NCBI RefSeq assembly: GCF_001889045.1
Contig: NZ_CP018155.1
Location: 2,048,001-2,112,000 of the forward strand
Length of the DNA stretch: 64,000 nt
DNA from: Tenacibaculum todarodis
GTDB taxonomy: Bacteria > Bacteroidota > Bacteroidia > Flavobacteriales > Flavobacteriaceae
Direction: 5' to 3'
Shown here: positions 16,678 through 26,400 of the stretch, one piece after another
How the letters are laid out: each line of letters opens with the position of its first letter
How positions within the stretch are numbered: position 1 is the first letter of the stretch
The notes under the pieces: generated by a model
Told to the model about the DNA's origin: nothing
The model's input: only the letters and a program-made list of their open reading frames with translations
Databases searched by the model: none
Position numbers and translations under genes: made by a program

Positions 16678-17250
16678 TTAAAGTTTTGTAACTCTATTTT
16701 CTTTTAGTTGATATTTTTCTAAACTCTCTGAGCAAGTTGCCAATCCGTTTTCATCAAAATTAAGGCGATGACCATATTCACTAACCCAACCAATGTGTTT
16801 TGATGGATTACCAACAACTAAAGAATACGGTAAAACTTCTTTAACAACAACAGCACCTGCTCCAATAAAAGCAAACTCACCTATATCATTTCCACAAACA
16901 ATGGTTGCATTTGCACCAATACTGGCACCTTTTTTTACAGTAGTTTTCAGGTATTCATTTTTACGATTTACAGCACTTCTTGGGTTTATAACATTCGTAA
17001 AAACCATTGATGGCCCAAGAAAAACATCATCTTGGCAAATTACACCTGTATAAATAGAAACATTATTTTGAACTTTTACATTTTTACCCAAAATTACTTC
17101 TGGAGAAACTACAACATTCTGACCAATATTACAACCTTCTCCAATAGTACAATTTGGCATAATATGACTGAAATGCCAAATTTTTGTACCATTTCCAATT
17201 GTACATCCGTTGTCTATAACAGCCGTTTCATGTGCAAAAAAATCACTCAT
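16678..17250 (-). CDS. hexapeptide-repeat N-acetyltransferase
   Basis: 190 residues made almost wholly of left-handed beta-helix hexapeptides (AVIDNGCTIGNGTKIWHFSHIMPNCTIGEGCNIGQNVVVSPEVILGKNVKVQNNVSIY), with a loop containing FTNVINPRSAVNRKNEY and the end GAGAVVVKEVLPYSLVVGNPSKHIGWV. This pattern is that of WlbB/WbpD-type enzymes, which acetylate amino groups on nucleotide sugars for surface polysaccharide. The acceptor cannot be read from the sequence. It lies between deoC and remB on the same strand with gaps of 2 and 6 bases, so the three are co-transcribed. Confidence 0.85.
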   Translation of the reverse strand: MSDFFAHETAVIDNGCTIGNGTKIWHFSHIMPNCTIGEGCNIGQNVVVSPEVILGKNVKVQNNVSIYTGVICQDDVFLGPSMVFTNVINPRSAVNRKNEYLKTTVKKGASIGANATIVCGNDIGEFAFIGAGAVVVKEVLPYSLVVGNPSKHIGWVSEYGHRLNFDENGLATCSESLEKYQLKENRVTKL

Positions 17251-17252
17251 TA

Positions 17253-17996
17253 TTAGTAGTCGGTTTCTGTATTTAAATTTAAAATAATCTGTTTTGCTGA
17301 TGAAGTTCCAATTCTATCAACTCCAATTGAAATCATTTTTTTAGCTTGTTCTAAAGTTTTTACACCTCCAGCTGCTTTTATTTTTAATGGTGAAGCATTT
17401 TCTACTATTAACTTCATTGCTTCAAAAGTTGCTCCACTTGGTTTGTTATTTTCAGTTTGAAAGAATCCTGTAGAAGATTTTACAAAAATATTTTCAAAAT
17501 TTGATTCTTCAAAATTACTGATAACTATATTTTTAATCAGTTGTGAAAGTACAATTATTTCTTCATTTGATAACGCTGCAATTTCTATGATCCACTTTAC
17601 AGTTTTATTATTTTCTAAACAAAGTTTTGTACAGTTTACAACTTCAGTTTTTATCAATGTTAAATCTCCATTTTTAAATGCATTATAATTGATAACAAAA
17701 TCGAGTTCGTCTGCACCTAATTCAATTGCCTTTTTTGCTTCGGATATCTTAACATCAACCGAAGAGTTTCCTTCAGGAAAATCTATTACAGTTCCAATTA
17801 AAACCTCTGAATTATTTTCACTAATCAATTCTTTAGCAACAGTAATATAGTTGCTACGAAGCATTACCAACTTCATTTCATATTTAATTGCATCTTCAAT
17901 AAGCTCAACATTTCTTTGAGTAGTTTCTTCAACAGAAATATGAGCCTGTTCAGCGGTTTTAAGATAGGTACTATCTATGTAATTGTTGATATTCAT
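17253..17996 (-). CDS. deoC: deoxyribose-phosphate aldolase
   Basis: 247 residues from the ATG at 17994-17996; a TTG nine bases upstream is less likely. The TIM-barrel has the Schiff-base lysine in IFVKSSTGF and the second conserved lysine in PLKIKAAGGVKT. It splits deoxyribose-5-phosphate into glyceraldehyde-3-phosphate and acetaldehyde in nucleoside catabolism. It heads a small unit with the acyltransferase and RemB-like gene. The tonB terminator at 18007-18036 lies just upstream. Confidence 0.95.
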   Translation of the reverse strand: MNINNYIDSTYLKTAEQAHISVEETTQRNVELIEDAIKYEMKLVMLRSNYITVAKELISENNSEVLIGTVIDFPEGNSSVDVKISEAKKAIELGADELDFVINYNAFKNGDLTLIKTEVVNCTKLCLENNKTVKWIIEIAALSNEEIIVLSQLIKNIVISNFEESNFENIFVKSSTGFFQTENNKPSGATFEAMKLIVENASPLKIKAAGGVKTLEQAKKMISIGVDRIGTSSAKQIILNLNTETDY

Positions 17997-18006
17997 TAAT
18001 AGCAAA

Positions 18007-18036
18007 AATAAAAAAACTCAGCAATAAAGCTGAGTT
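18007..18036 (-). terminator. terminator after first tonB gene
   Basis: Stem aactcagc (18015-18022) with gctgagtt (18029-18036), a 6-base loop and a T-rich tail on the minus strand (complement of 18007-18014). Confidence 0.8.
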
Positions 18037-18044
18037 TTAAAATA

Positions 18045-18791
18045 TTATTCTACATGAAATGTAATGGGTAAAGTGTATTTAACTTTAACAGCATTGCCTC
18101 TTTGTTTTCCAGGAGTAAACTGTGGAATTTTATCTACAATTCTTTGTACTTCTTTTTCTAATCTTTTATGAGGTGCTTTTATTTTTACTTGTGTAACATT
18201 CCCTATTTTATCTATTACAAACAAAGCATACATTTTCTGTTTACCAGAAGACAAACCCAAATCTTGCCCCAAACCACTATTAAAGTGTTTTTGCACATGC
18301 TTAGATATTTTTCTAACAAAACATTTTTTATTTTCAACTTCAGACAAACCTTCACAACCTCTATAAATTGGAGCTTCTTCAATTCTTATGAAAGGGATCT
18401 CATCTTCAATTGGGTCATCAATCACAACTTCAACAATATCGTCTGGATTCAAAATAGGTGTATCTACTATATCTGTTGGCTTATCTATCACATTTTCAAT
18501 ATGTGTCTCATCTACTTTATCAATTACGTTTAAAATAGCTGTTGTTTTTGGCTTAACGGGCTCATCAAATTTTGGCTTTGGAATATCTTTTATAAATGCC
18601 ATTGGTGGAGTTTCATTAATTACATAGGTATTTTCTCCTGGATCATAATCTTCAACTAAATTTTTCTTTTCTACTGTTTCAAACTCTAAAACTACATAGA
18701 CTGTAAATAAGGTTAATACCAAACCTAGTTGCATAAATACTGTTGAGAACTTTTCTAATTGTTTTCTCGGTTTTTTCTTTAAGTTGTTCAT
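18045..18791 (-). CDS. tonB: energy transducer TonB
   Basis: 248 residues. A cytoplasmic basic N-terminus and one membrane helix (FSTVFMQLGLVLTLFTVYVVLEF, about 15-37) lead into a Pro/Lys/Asp-rich periplasmic spacer (about 50-135). The C-terminal domain ends QRGNAVKVKYTLPITFHVE. It couples the proton motive force, through ExbB/ExbD, to outer-membrane receptors. A second tonB gene lies 139 bases upstream on the same strand with its own terminator between. The two proteins share the C-terminal domain and helix but differ in the spacer. Confidence 0.9.
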   Translation of the reverse strand: MNNLKKKPRKQLEKFSTVFMQLGLVLTLFTVYVVLEFETVEKKNLVEDYDPGENTYVINETPPMAFIKDIPKPKFDEPVKPKTTAILNVIDKVDETHIENVIDKPTDIVDTPILNPDDIVEVVIDDPIEDEIPFIRIEEAPIYRGCEGLSEVENKKCFVRKISKHVQKHFNSGLGQDLGLSSGKQKMYALFVIDKIGNVTQVKIKAPHKRLEKEVQRIVDKIPQFTPGKQRGNAVKVKYTLPITFHVE

Positions 18792-18876
18792 AATAAGATA
18801 GTTTAAATGTTAAGACTATGTTAAAACAAGAAACATGCCATTACATTACTAATTTAAATTTTAACATTTAAAACAA

Positions 18877-18908
18877 CAAAAAACGCAACTCATATGAGTT
18901 GCGTTTTT
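18877..18908 (-). terminator. terminator after second tonB gene
   Basis: A perfect 20-bp palindrome (18884-18903) extended by A- and T-runs on both sides, so it can act in both directions. Confidence 0.8.
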
Positions 18909-18930
18909 CAAAATATAAAAATATTTTTAT

Positions 18931-19653
18931 CTATTCTACATTAAAAGTAATTGGAAGTGTATAACCTACACGAACCGCTTTACCTCTTTGTCTACCTGGT
19001 TTCATTTTAGGTAACTTCTTTGCTATACGAATAGCTTCTTTCTTTAATCTTGGGTGTGGTGCTCTTGCATTAATAGCAGTAATACTTCCATCTTTATCAA
19101 TTTTAAATTGAACATAGATTTTCTTCTTACCTGGCGCTAAACCTAACTCATTTGCTAATTCAGCATCAAAGTTTCTTTGTACGTGCTTACGCATCTTTTT
19201 ATTTAAACAATCTTTCTTTTGTGCTTTTGTTCCCGTACAACCTGGAAAAACTGGTACTTCTTCAATAATTGAAAAAGGAACGTCTTCTATAACTTCTTCC
19301 TCTTCTTCTACCTCAACAATTTCCTCTACCTCTACAGATTCAGTTTCATCTGTTTCAGTAGTTTCAATTACTGTTTCCACTATTTCTTCTTCATCTTCTA
19401 CAACTTCAATTTTTTCTGGAGTTGGTGGTGGTGGAGTTTTTGGTGGTGGTGGTGGTGGTGTATTTTGCATGACAATTGTTTCTTCTTCAATTTCATTTGC
19501 CATGTTTGAATCTCCTAGAGTAGATACAGACTTGTCATAAGTCTTCTGCTCAATTGCCATATACGTTACAAATAACGCTAAAACCAAACCTAGCTGCATA
19601 AACAACTTGCTGTAATTCTCTAAATTTGATTTTGGATTTTTCTTAATTTCCAT
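18931..19653 (-). CDS. tonB: energy transducer TonB (tandem paralogue)
   Basis: 240 residues with a membrane helix (LFMQLGLVLALFVTYMAIEQ), a poly-proline spacer (NTPPPPPPKTPPPPTPEK) and a very acidic Glu/Val stretch. The C-terminal TonB domain is closely related to that of the adjacent gene (VPVFPGCTG, KCLN-like DCLNKK, RAPHPRLKKEA, KLPKMKPGRQRGKAVRVGYTLPITFNVE). The acidic block is unusual and could set periplasmic reach or partner choice. Each paralogue has its own terminator, so their regulation may differ. Confidence 0.9.
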   Translation of the reverse strand: MEIKKNPKSNLENYSKLFMQLGLVLALFVTYMAIEQKTYDKSVSTLGDSNMANEIEEETIVMQNTPPPPPPKTPPPPTPEKIEVVEDEEEIVETVIETTETDETESVEVEEIVEVEEEEEVIEDVPFSIIEEVPVFPGCTGTKAQKKDCLNKKMRKHVQRNFDAELANELGLAPGKKKIYVQFKIDKDGSITAINARAPHPRLKKEAIRIAKKLPKMKPGRQRGKAVRVGYTLPITFNVE

Positions 19654-19717
19654 CCTAAAAAGTTTTTAATAGTTCGCTAATTTACTTAATTTTTTATGAC
19701 TTATACAAGTCCAAACG

Positions 19718-20104
19718 TTAAATAGCTTGTTTTTTTTCAATTTTCTTATTAAAAATTAACATTGCTATGATTGCTCCTAATGTATTTGCAAGCATATCTA
19801 AATAACTTGCTTCCCGGTAATCGGTTATTGTTCCTTGTAAAACCTCAATAATTATGCCGTAAAAAATACAGGCAACTACTACAAGGTATTTATTTTTATT
19901 GTTTGATAAAGTTGTTCTAAAAGCAAACAACCAACTTAAAGTTAAAACTAAGTAAGCAATTAAATGTTCAATTTTATCAATATTTGATATCTGAACTGGC
20001 TGATTACCTAATTTTATTAAGCTTAAAACAGCAATTACAATAGTTATTGCAATTGCTATAAAAAATCTATTATCCTTTAATAAGTTCTTGATACGCTTCA
20101 GCAT
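19718..20104 (-). CDS. VanZ-like membrane protein
   Basis: 128 residues with four membrane helices and the VanZ-family pattern: SNIDKIEHLIAYLVLTLSWLFAFR, then IFYGIIIEVLQGTITDYREASYLDMLANTLGAIIAM. Asp, His and Glu in these segments are conserved in the family. Function is poorly known outside teicoplanin resistance, and no resistance role is implied. Its start lies 35 bases inside the end of gcvH in another frame, so translation is coupled. It is the last gene of the ruvA-sprA-gcvH unit. Confidence 0.8.
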   Translation of the reverse strand: MLKRIKNLLKDNRFFIAIAITIVIAVLSLIKLGNQPVQISNIDKIEHLIAYLVLTLSWLFAFRTTLSNNKNKYLVVVACIFYGIIIEVLQGTITDYREASYLDMLANTLGAIIAMLIFNKKIEKKQAI

Positions 20105-20450
20105 TTAGTAAGTCTTTAATTTGACTTTCATCTTCAATTTTAAGCTTAATCATCCAACCTTCTCCATAAGGATCTGAGTTTACTAATTCTGGCTCATCCT
20201 CTAAAGCTTCATTAAATTCTACTACTTCACCTTTTAATGGCATAAATAAATCTGATACTGTTTTTACTGCTTCAACAGATCCAAAAACCTCATCTTTTTC
20301 TACTGTTTCATCTAATGTATCTACATCTACATAAACGATGTCTCCAAGTTCTCCTTGTGCAAAATCTGTAATACCAATTGTTGCTATATCGCCATTAATT
20401 TTAATCCATTCGTGATCTTTTGTGTAACTTAAATCTGTAGGTATGTTCAT
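20070..20450 (-). CDS. gcvH: glycine cleavage system H protein
   Basis: 126 residues with the lipoyl-lysine motif FGSVEAVKTVSDLFMPLKGEVVEFNEAL (the lysine is K in AVKTVSD, about residue 63). It carries the aminomethyl group between the P, T and L proteins of glycine cleavage. The other gcv genes are not in the window. It follows sprA by 19 bases and overlaps vanZ, so it shares the sprA transcript, a conserved flavobacterial arrangement as I recall it. Confidence 0.97.
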   Translation of the reverse strand: MNIPTDLSYTKDHEWIKINGDIATIGITDFAQGELGDIVYVDVDTLDETVEKDEVFGSVEAVKTVSDLFMPLKGEVVEFNEALEDEPELVNSDPYGEGWMIKLKIEDESQIKDLLNAEAYQELIKG

Positions 20451-20469
20451 TGTAATTTTATTTTATAGT

Positions 20470-23400
20470 TTATCGTGTTAAATTATATATTATGTTTATT
20501 CCTGCATTTATTGCTTGCCTTGGAAAGGTTGTTGATATTGCATATCTATATGTTTGATGGTTGTAATAAAAAGAAGCTGTTAGGTTTTTATTTAAATTAT
20601 AATCTGCTATAAACTTAAAGCTAAATAATTTTTCTCCTCCTGTAATTTGATTATTTCCTTCATCAATTGCTCTAATTTGAGTTATATTATCTCTCATTGA
20701 AACGTCTGCTCGTAGGTTTACATCTCCTTTTAATACTTCTTTTTTACCCGCAAAACGTGTGTTGAATTTTACATCTCTTATTCTATATCCAAATCCAACA
20801 ACATATTCTGTCCCTTTAATATCTGTTAATGTGTTATTATTAAAGTTAAGTGTTAATGCTCTATCTGTTCTTATTTCACCTTTAAAAGAAAAAGAATTTC
20901 TCATTCTAAAATCTACTTTAATTAATGGTGAAAATTCATCTATTAATGTTGCTGAAGATATTAATAATTGAGATTGATAGTTTCCTGCCGAATTTTTTAC
21001 CGGTAAGTTTGTTGAACTAACTGGTTGATTAGAGTTAACTCCCTCATATAATAAGTTATTTGTGTATCCTCCAATTGTATAAGAAGAATTATAACCATGA
21101 GATACTGAAAATGCAGCAAAGTTTTTCTTAAACCATTTATACTTCATTAAGCCATTATAACGCAATGTCCAATTAGGAATTGGGACGTTTTTAAAGATTC
21201 CTGTATCTACTGAATTAGGGTCTTTTCCAGAATAAGCCGCCATGAATGCCGGCAACAATACTTCTTGGCTAGAATTTGTATAACCATCTACTGGGAAACC
21301 GTTTTCAGCGGATAATCTACTAGCAACATCTGTTCTAAAATCTAAGAAATTTTGAAACAACACATCTGCATCTGTAAAAGCAGTTCCAAGCATAAAGTAA
21401 CTTGAATTAAAATTACCGGTTTCAAAAGTTTTAAGCGCTGTATTTTGCTCATAACCTCCATTACCATCTGGAATTACATCTAATTGCTGATTTAAACTAT
21501 TTGTTTTAGTTCTATTCCCTCGAACATCAATAATAAGATCTCTAAATGGTTTTACAGAAACGGTATAATCTAACTTTTTTAAATTATTTCTTCCGTAGGT
21601 TTTATTATAATACTCTTCGTTATTTTCTCTAGTAACTAACCAATTGTTTTCAATTGCTCTGTTTAAAATTTCTGTTTGGCTTCCAAAAACAAAACCAAAA
21701 GTTGGTGCTAAACCTCCGCCAACATTATCTCTTCCTAAAAACCCAACAGTTGGTGTATAACCTTGCAACATTGTTTGGTTTGTTTCAGAATAACTGATTT
21801 TTGCTTTTTTAACAGATGTAATTACATCATACAAACCTTTTAATACTTTTTGTCCGGCAGAAGCATTCTTTTTTAAATTTCTAGTAGGTGTTGGTTTTTG
21901 TGAGTTTGCTAGAGATGGCCCGCCTTTAACTACTTTTTTAGGTTGGTTTTTATTCCCTTTTATAAATAATTTATCTAGCTTAATGTTTTTATAAAAACGA
22001 CTAAAATCAATAGTACTACTGATATTATGACTGTTGGCATTTTGTATCATATTACCAACCTTGTCTACATAACTTTGTGAAGCAGCTTGCCAATCAAAAT
22101 CTGCTGTGTAGCCATAGTCTGCATTTATAAAATTAAGTGCTGGTATTTTACCTAATGGAATTTGATAGGTTGCATTTAATTTTTGATGGTAATGATCAGG
22201 TCTCCCAATAGCAAAAAACTTATCGAACACATCTAATTGCTCGTTTTGGTTATCGTAGATATAATTATTAGTAGCATTAAAGTTTAACGCTAACGATTTT
22301 GTTAAATCAAAACCAATAGTATAATCCCAATTAAACAAAAATCTTCTTTGCGTTAATGTTGGCTGAGATGGTAATGGATTCAATGGATCATTTAATAAAT
22401 TTCTAGACTGTTGTTCGGTGTAATTCCTGTTAATATTAGAATTTATTGCTAATGTTTTAGGAACTGGATTTATGTTAATATCTCTAATAACTTGCCACCA
22501 TTTCCCTTTTAAAAACTCAGATTTTTTAAACGGTTCTATAACCCAAGGCTGGAAGCCAAAATTATAATTTGCACCAGCAATTACATTTTTATTAGTATAA
22601 CTTTCTATGTTATAATCTTTATGAAACTCTTCATTATACGCGTAAGAAACAGAAAAGTTTTCTGCATCATAAAACTTAGGTTTCTTCTTGCTTTCTGGGT
22701 TTCTATTCTTTTTTACATTTATGAAACTAATACTTTTTCTTCTTGTATAATCTTGTGCATTTGCACTATTAGGGTTCACCTCTAAAGCATCTGCAAGTTC
22801 TACATCTTGGTATTGAGGATCGTATTTTGGATCACGAAATTCTTCACCGTATGTATAACTCATTGGTACTTGCATGTTCCATTTTTTAGGCATCATTTTA
22901 CCTACTTGAATGGTTGTTGCAACATCATATTGCTTTACTTCTTCTATACTACGTTGTTGCACTCTGTCTTCTACATTACCAAAACCAATAGTGCTCATTC
23001 TACCCGCTAAAGAAACATCTGCAACATCTGCAAAATTTGCATCTGCGTTTAAAACTGCTGCCCAACCTCCTTTATTATCAAAACCAACTGCACGTAATTC
23101 ATTAAACCAAACTTCCGCACTTTTCTCTGTAACAGAATTATTTTTAACTCCTAACATTACAGTTCTAACTTGTGCTAGAGTTGGGTTTCCTTTTACTCTA
23201 ATTATCAATCCATCTTCATCTGCCATTGCTACCGCAGGATACAATTGATTTATTGCCAAACCAGCTCCGTCTCTTTCTACTTTTAATTTCCCTAATCTAT
23301 CTAAAGCTAAGTCTAAATTATTTGCTTCTGGCCACGCATCTAAAGCTGTAGGATTCGCTAAAACTGTAGATAATTTTAAAGGCATTTCAATTTGATAGAA

Positions 23401-26400
23401 ATTATCATTTAAATCTGTCCCAAGACGTATAACAGCTACAACATCGTCATCTTCTGTTAAATTTGTAGATTTAGCATCCTCTAAGTGCATAAACATTTTT
23501 AGGTTTGTATACCTACGCAAATCAATACTAATGTTTTTATAAATTGCTCTAATTTTATCCTGCTCTAAGTCTTTTATTTTTAAAGAAACTGATTGCTCAT
23601 TTTGACGCTGAATTGTATTGGTTCCTTGTAATTGTTCTCTTAAAATACCTGGAGGTAAAACATAACGTTCTTCATTTTGCTCAATACTAACAACACCTAC
23701 TTCAAAGTTATTTAACTCGGGATTGGTAAGGTTTTGTTGTGGCAATGTTGCTGGATCTAACGTTTTTGTGTATCGACGCCAATCTCCACGCACTAACTCT
23801 AATTCTCCCATACGTAACACAACTGGCATCTTAAATTTTGTAAGATACATACGCATAAAACGAATACTGTTAAAATCGGTAATTCCTCCTATTTGTTGCG
23901 CTGGAGTAACATTACGTAACGGAATTCTAAATTGATACCAAGTTGTACTTCTTGATGCTCCGTTTGCTAAAGTAACAGTTGTAGTTTTTGTATCAACAAT
24001 ATTATTTTTACCTAACTCTAAATCGTTTTTATTTAGCGAAACTCTGTATTCAAAATAACTTTCCACAGAGTTCATAGTTTGATCCTTATTTATATCTTCT
24101 ACATCTGGATAGGTTGTAGATGATGTTGGATACGATTCTGTAGATTGATTTATAGTTGGTGAGTTTCCTTCAGTATTATTATATAGTTTGTAACGAGATA
24201 AGACAGATGCGTTTTGGCTATCTAAATTACCGCCTCTAAAAAACTGAAAATTATCTCCTGCAGGATCATCTAAACCAGAAAATGCCGGAAATTTAATTCG
24301 TTCTTCTTCATCTGACAAACCATCTAAACCTAAATCTTGATTAACTCTTGCTGCTTCATCTGCATCAAAAGAATATAATATAGATTGATTAAAAGGCACA
24401 TCTCCCCAAGTTGTATTAATGGTATTGTTTGGTGTTTTTATTCCATCTGCAGGTAAACCGTTTTCGTATTGTTTACGGTTGTCTTTTAAAATATCTTCGG
24501 AAATGTTACCTAAGTTTACATATAAATCTCCAACTTGATTTATAGGATTTGTAGGATCAATTCCCACAGGTAAACCTTCTTCATTAGTTATCGAATAATT
24601 ATCATACGGATCTTGCAACCAAAACTGTAGGTATTCAACATTTGATTGTTCAAAATTATTTGTGGTCGTTAAGGCACGCATAATTCCTCCCCAACGATCT
24701 TCTGGATCAGAAAATGTTCCGTCTGCATTAACAGTAGAACTTGTGTCAAAATTATAAGTTCCTCTTTCACTAGGGAAATATGCTAAATCTAAAGTTCTAA
24801 CAAAGTTAAGCTGTGTTATATCTAAATCTGTATTAGGAAATAATTCTGAATAACGAATTTGACGTACTTCTTCTCTAGATAATTCTTCGTTATTAATATT
24901 ATTTGGTCTGTTACCGCTATTACTATAAAAAAGCTGATCGATAGTATACCAAGACATACGAGCTCTTTTATTATTGTATTGTAAATCGTTACTTAAATCT
25001 CCACCAAATGCAGGAAATGTTGGTGTGTTTGGTGTACTTGCCGTAAACCATTGTAAAGGTGAACTTAAATCAATTGGAATTTGTGAAGCTTCAAAATCAT
25101 CTACATAAGATGTTGCTTGTCCGTCAACATCAATTCCACTCGGAGAACCTGGTAATAAATATGCCATATCTGCTCTAACAGATAAGTTAGAAGGTGCATC
25201 TGTATCTACAAAAGGTAATTTGTTTGCTAATTTTGTAAATAATGGAACTTCCGTAGAATAATCTATATTAAAACCTAACATAACATTATCTATAGGTTCT
25301 GCTCCAAAATTTACTTTTGGTGTAATTGGAGATTCATTTACATTTAAAAATGTACCACCAATAACAAAGTTTTCCGAAAAACGGTGCTCTACATCAACAC
25401 CAAAAAATGTTTTTCTTTGTTGATTAAAAAACTGTTGATTTTCTACTCGTGCAGTAATAGGAATACCAGATGCTTCTAAACCTGGATCTAAAATTTGAAC
25501 ACGCCCTAATTGATAATCGACTACATAATCGACTCCTTCAACTAATGCACGACCTCCGGCGGTAACTCTAACGGATCCACGTGGAATATTAAAGGCTCCA
25601 AGTGAAATTCCTCTTGCTGTTTCTGACTTAAAATATCCTTTTAAAAAGAATTTATCTTTATTCTGATATTCATTTTGCGCTTGTGCTTTTGTTGTTAAAT
25701 ACAGCTCATTAAATGTATATCTATTTTGGTCACTAACTAAAGAAAGCCTTGCTTCTAAATCTTTTCCAAAAGGTTCTGGCTCTGGAAAAATAACATATCC
25801 TCTTTGAGAATTTATGGTAATTCCTTCTACAAAATCGAAAAAACCATCTCCGCCTGGTACCGAAAACTGACTTTGATCTAACTTATCTAAATCTAAAAAG
25901 TTTAATAACGGTTTGTTTTGTATTGCTGTATCATCAGCATTTTGCAAGGTATTTTGTAAGATTCCTGTTTCATCATCTCTATACAATAATTCAAATCTAA
26001 AACCATCTTGTGTTAACGGAAACGCACCTAAAGCATAGACATTCTTCATCATTAACCTCCAAGTAGGAAAAGCTACATCTGGCGCTCCATTTGTAATGGT
26101 TCTTAAAATTTCGCTACGTAATAATTTTACCGCAATATTAGCTGGTGCTGCAACTCCATCGTTAGAAAACTCTCCAACTCTAAAAACGCTTTCTCCATTG
26201 GATGCTCCAACAACCGTATATTCAAAAGCTACACCTAAAACTTCACCATCATTTAATCTTCTATTTAAAGAAATAAAACCTAACTGTGGGTGTAATGTAA
26301 ACTCATTTGCCTGTAATCTTCTTGCATTTTGTAAATACGAATAATCTGTCCCTTGCTCTGCACTTGCTACTTCAGATCTAATAGCTGAATCTACAGTAGC

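Noticed and set aside
19718..20104. Glycopeptide resistance through VanZ
   Set aside because: Only the VanZ-like fold is present, in the gcvH unit; none of the other van genes occur.
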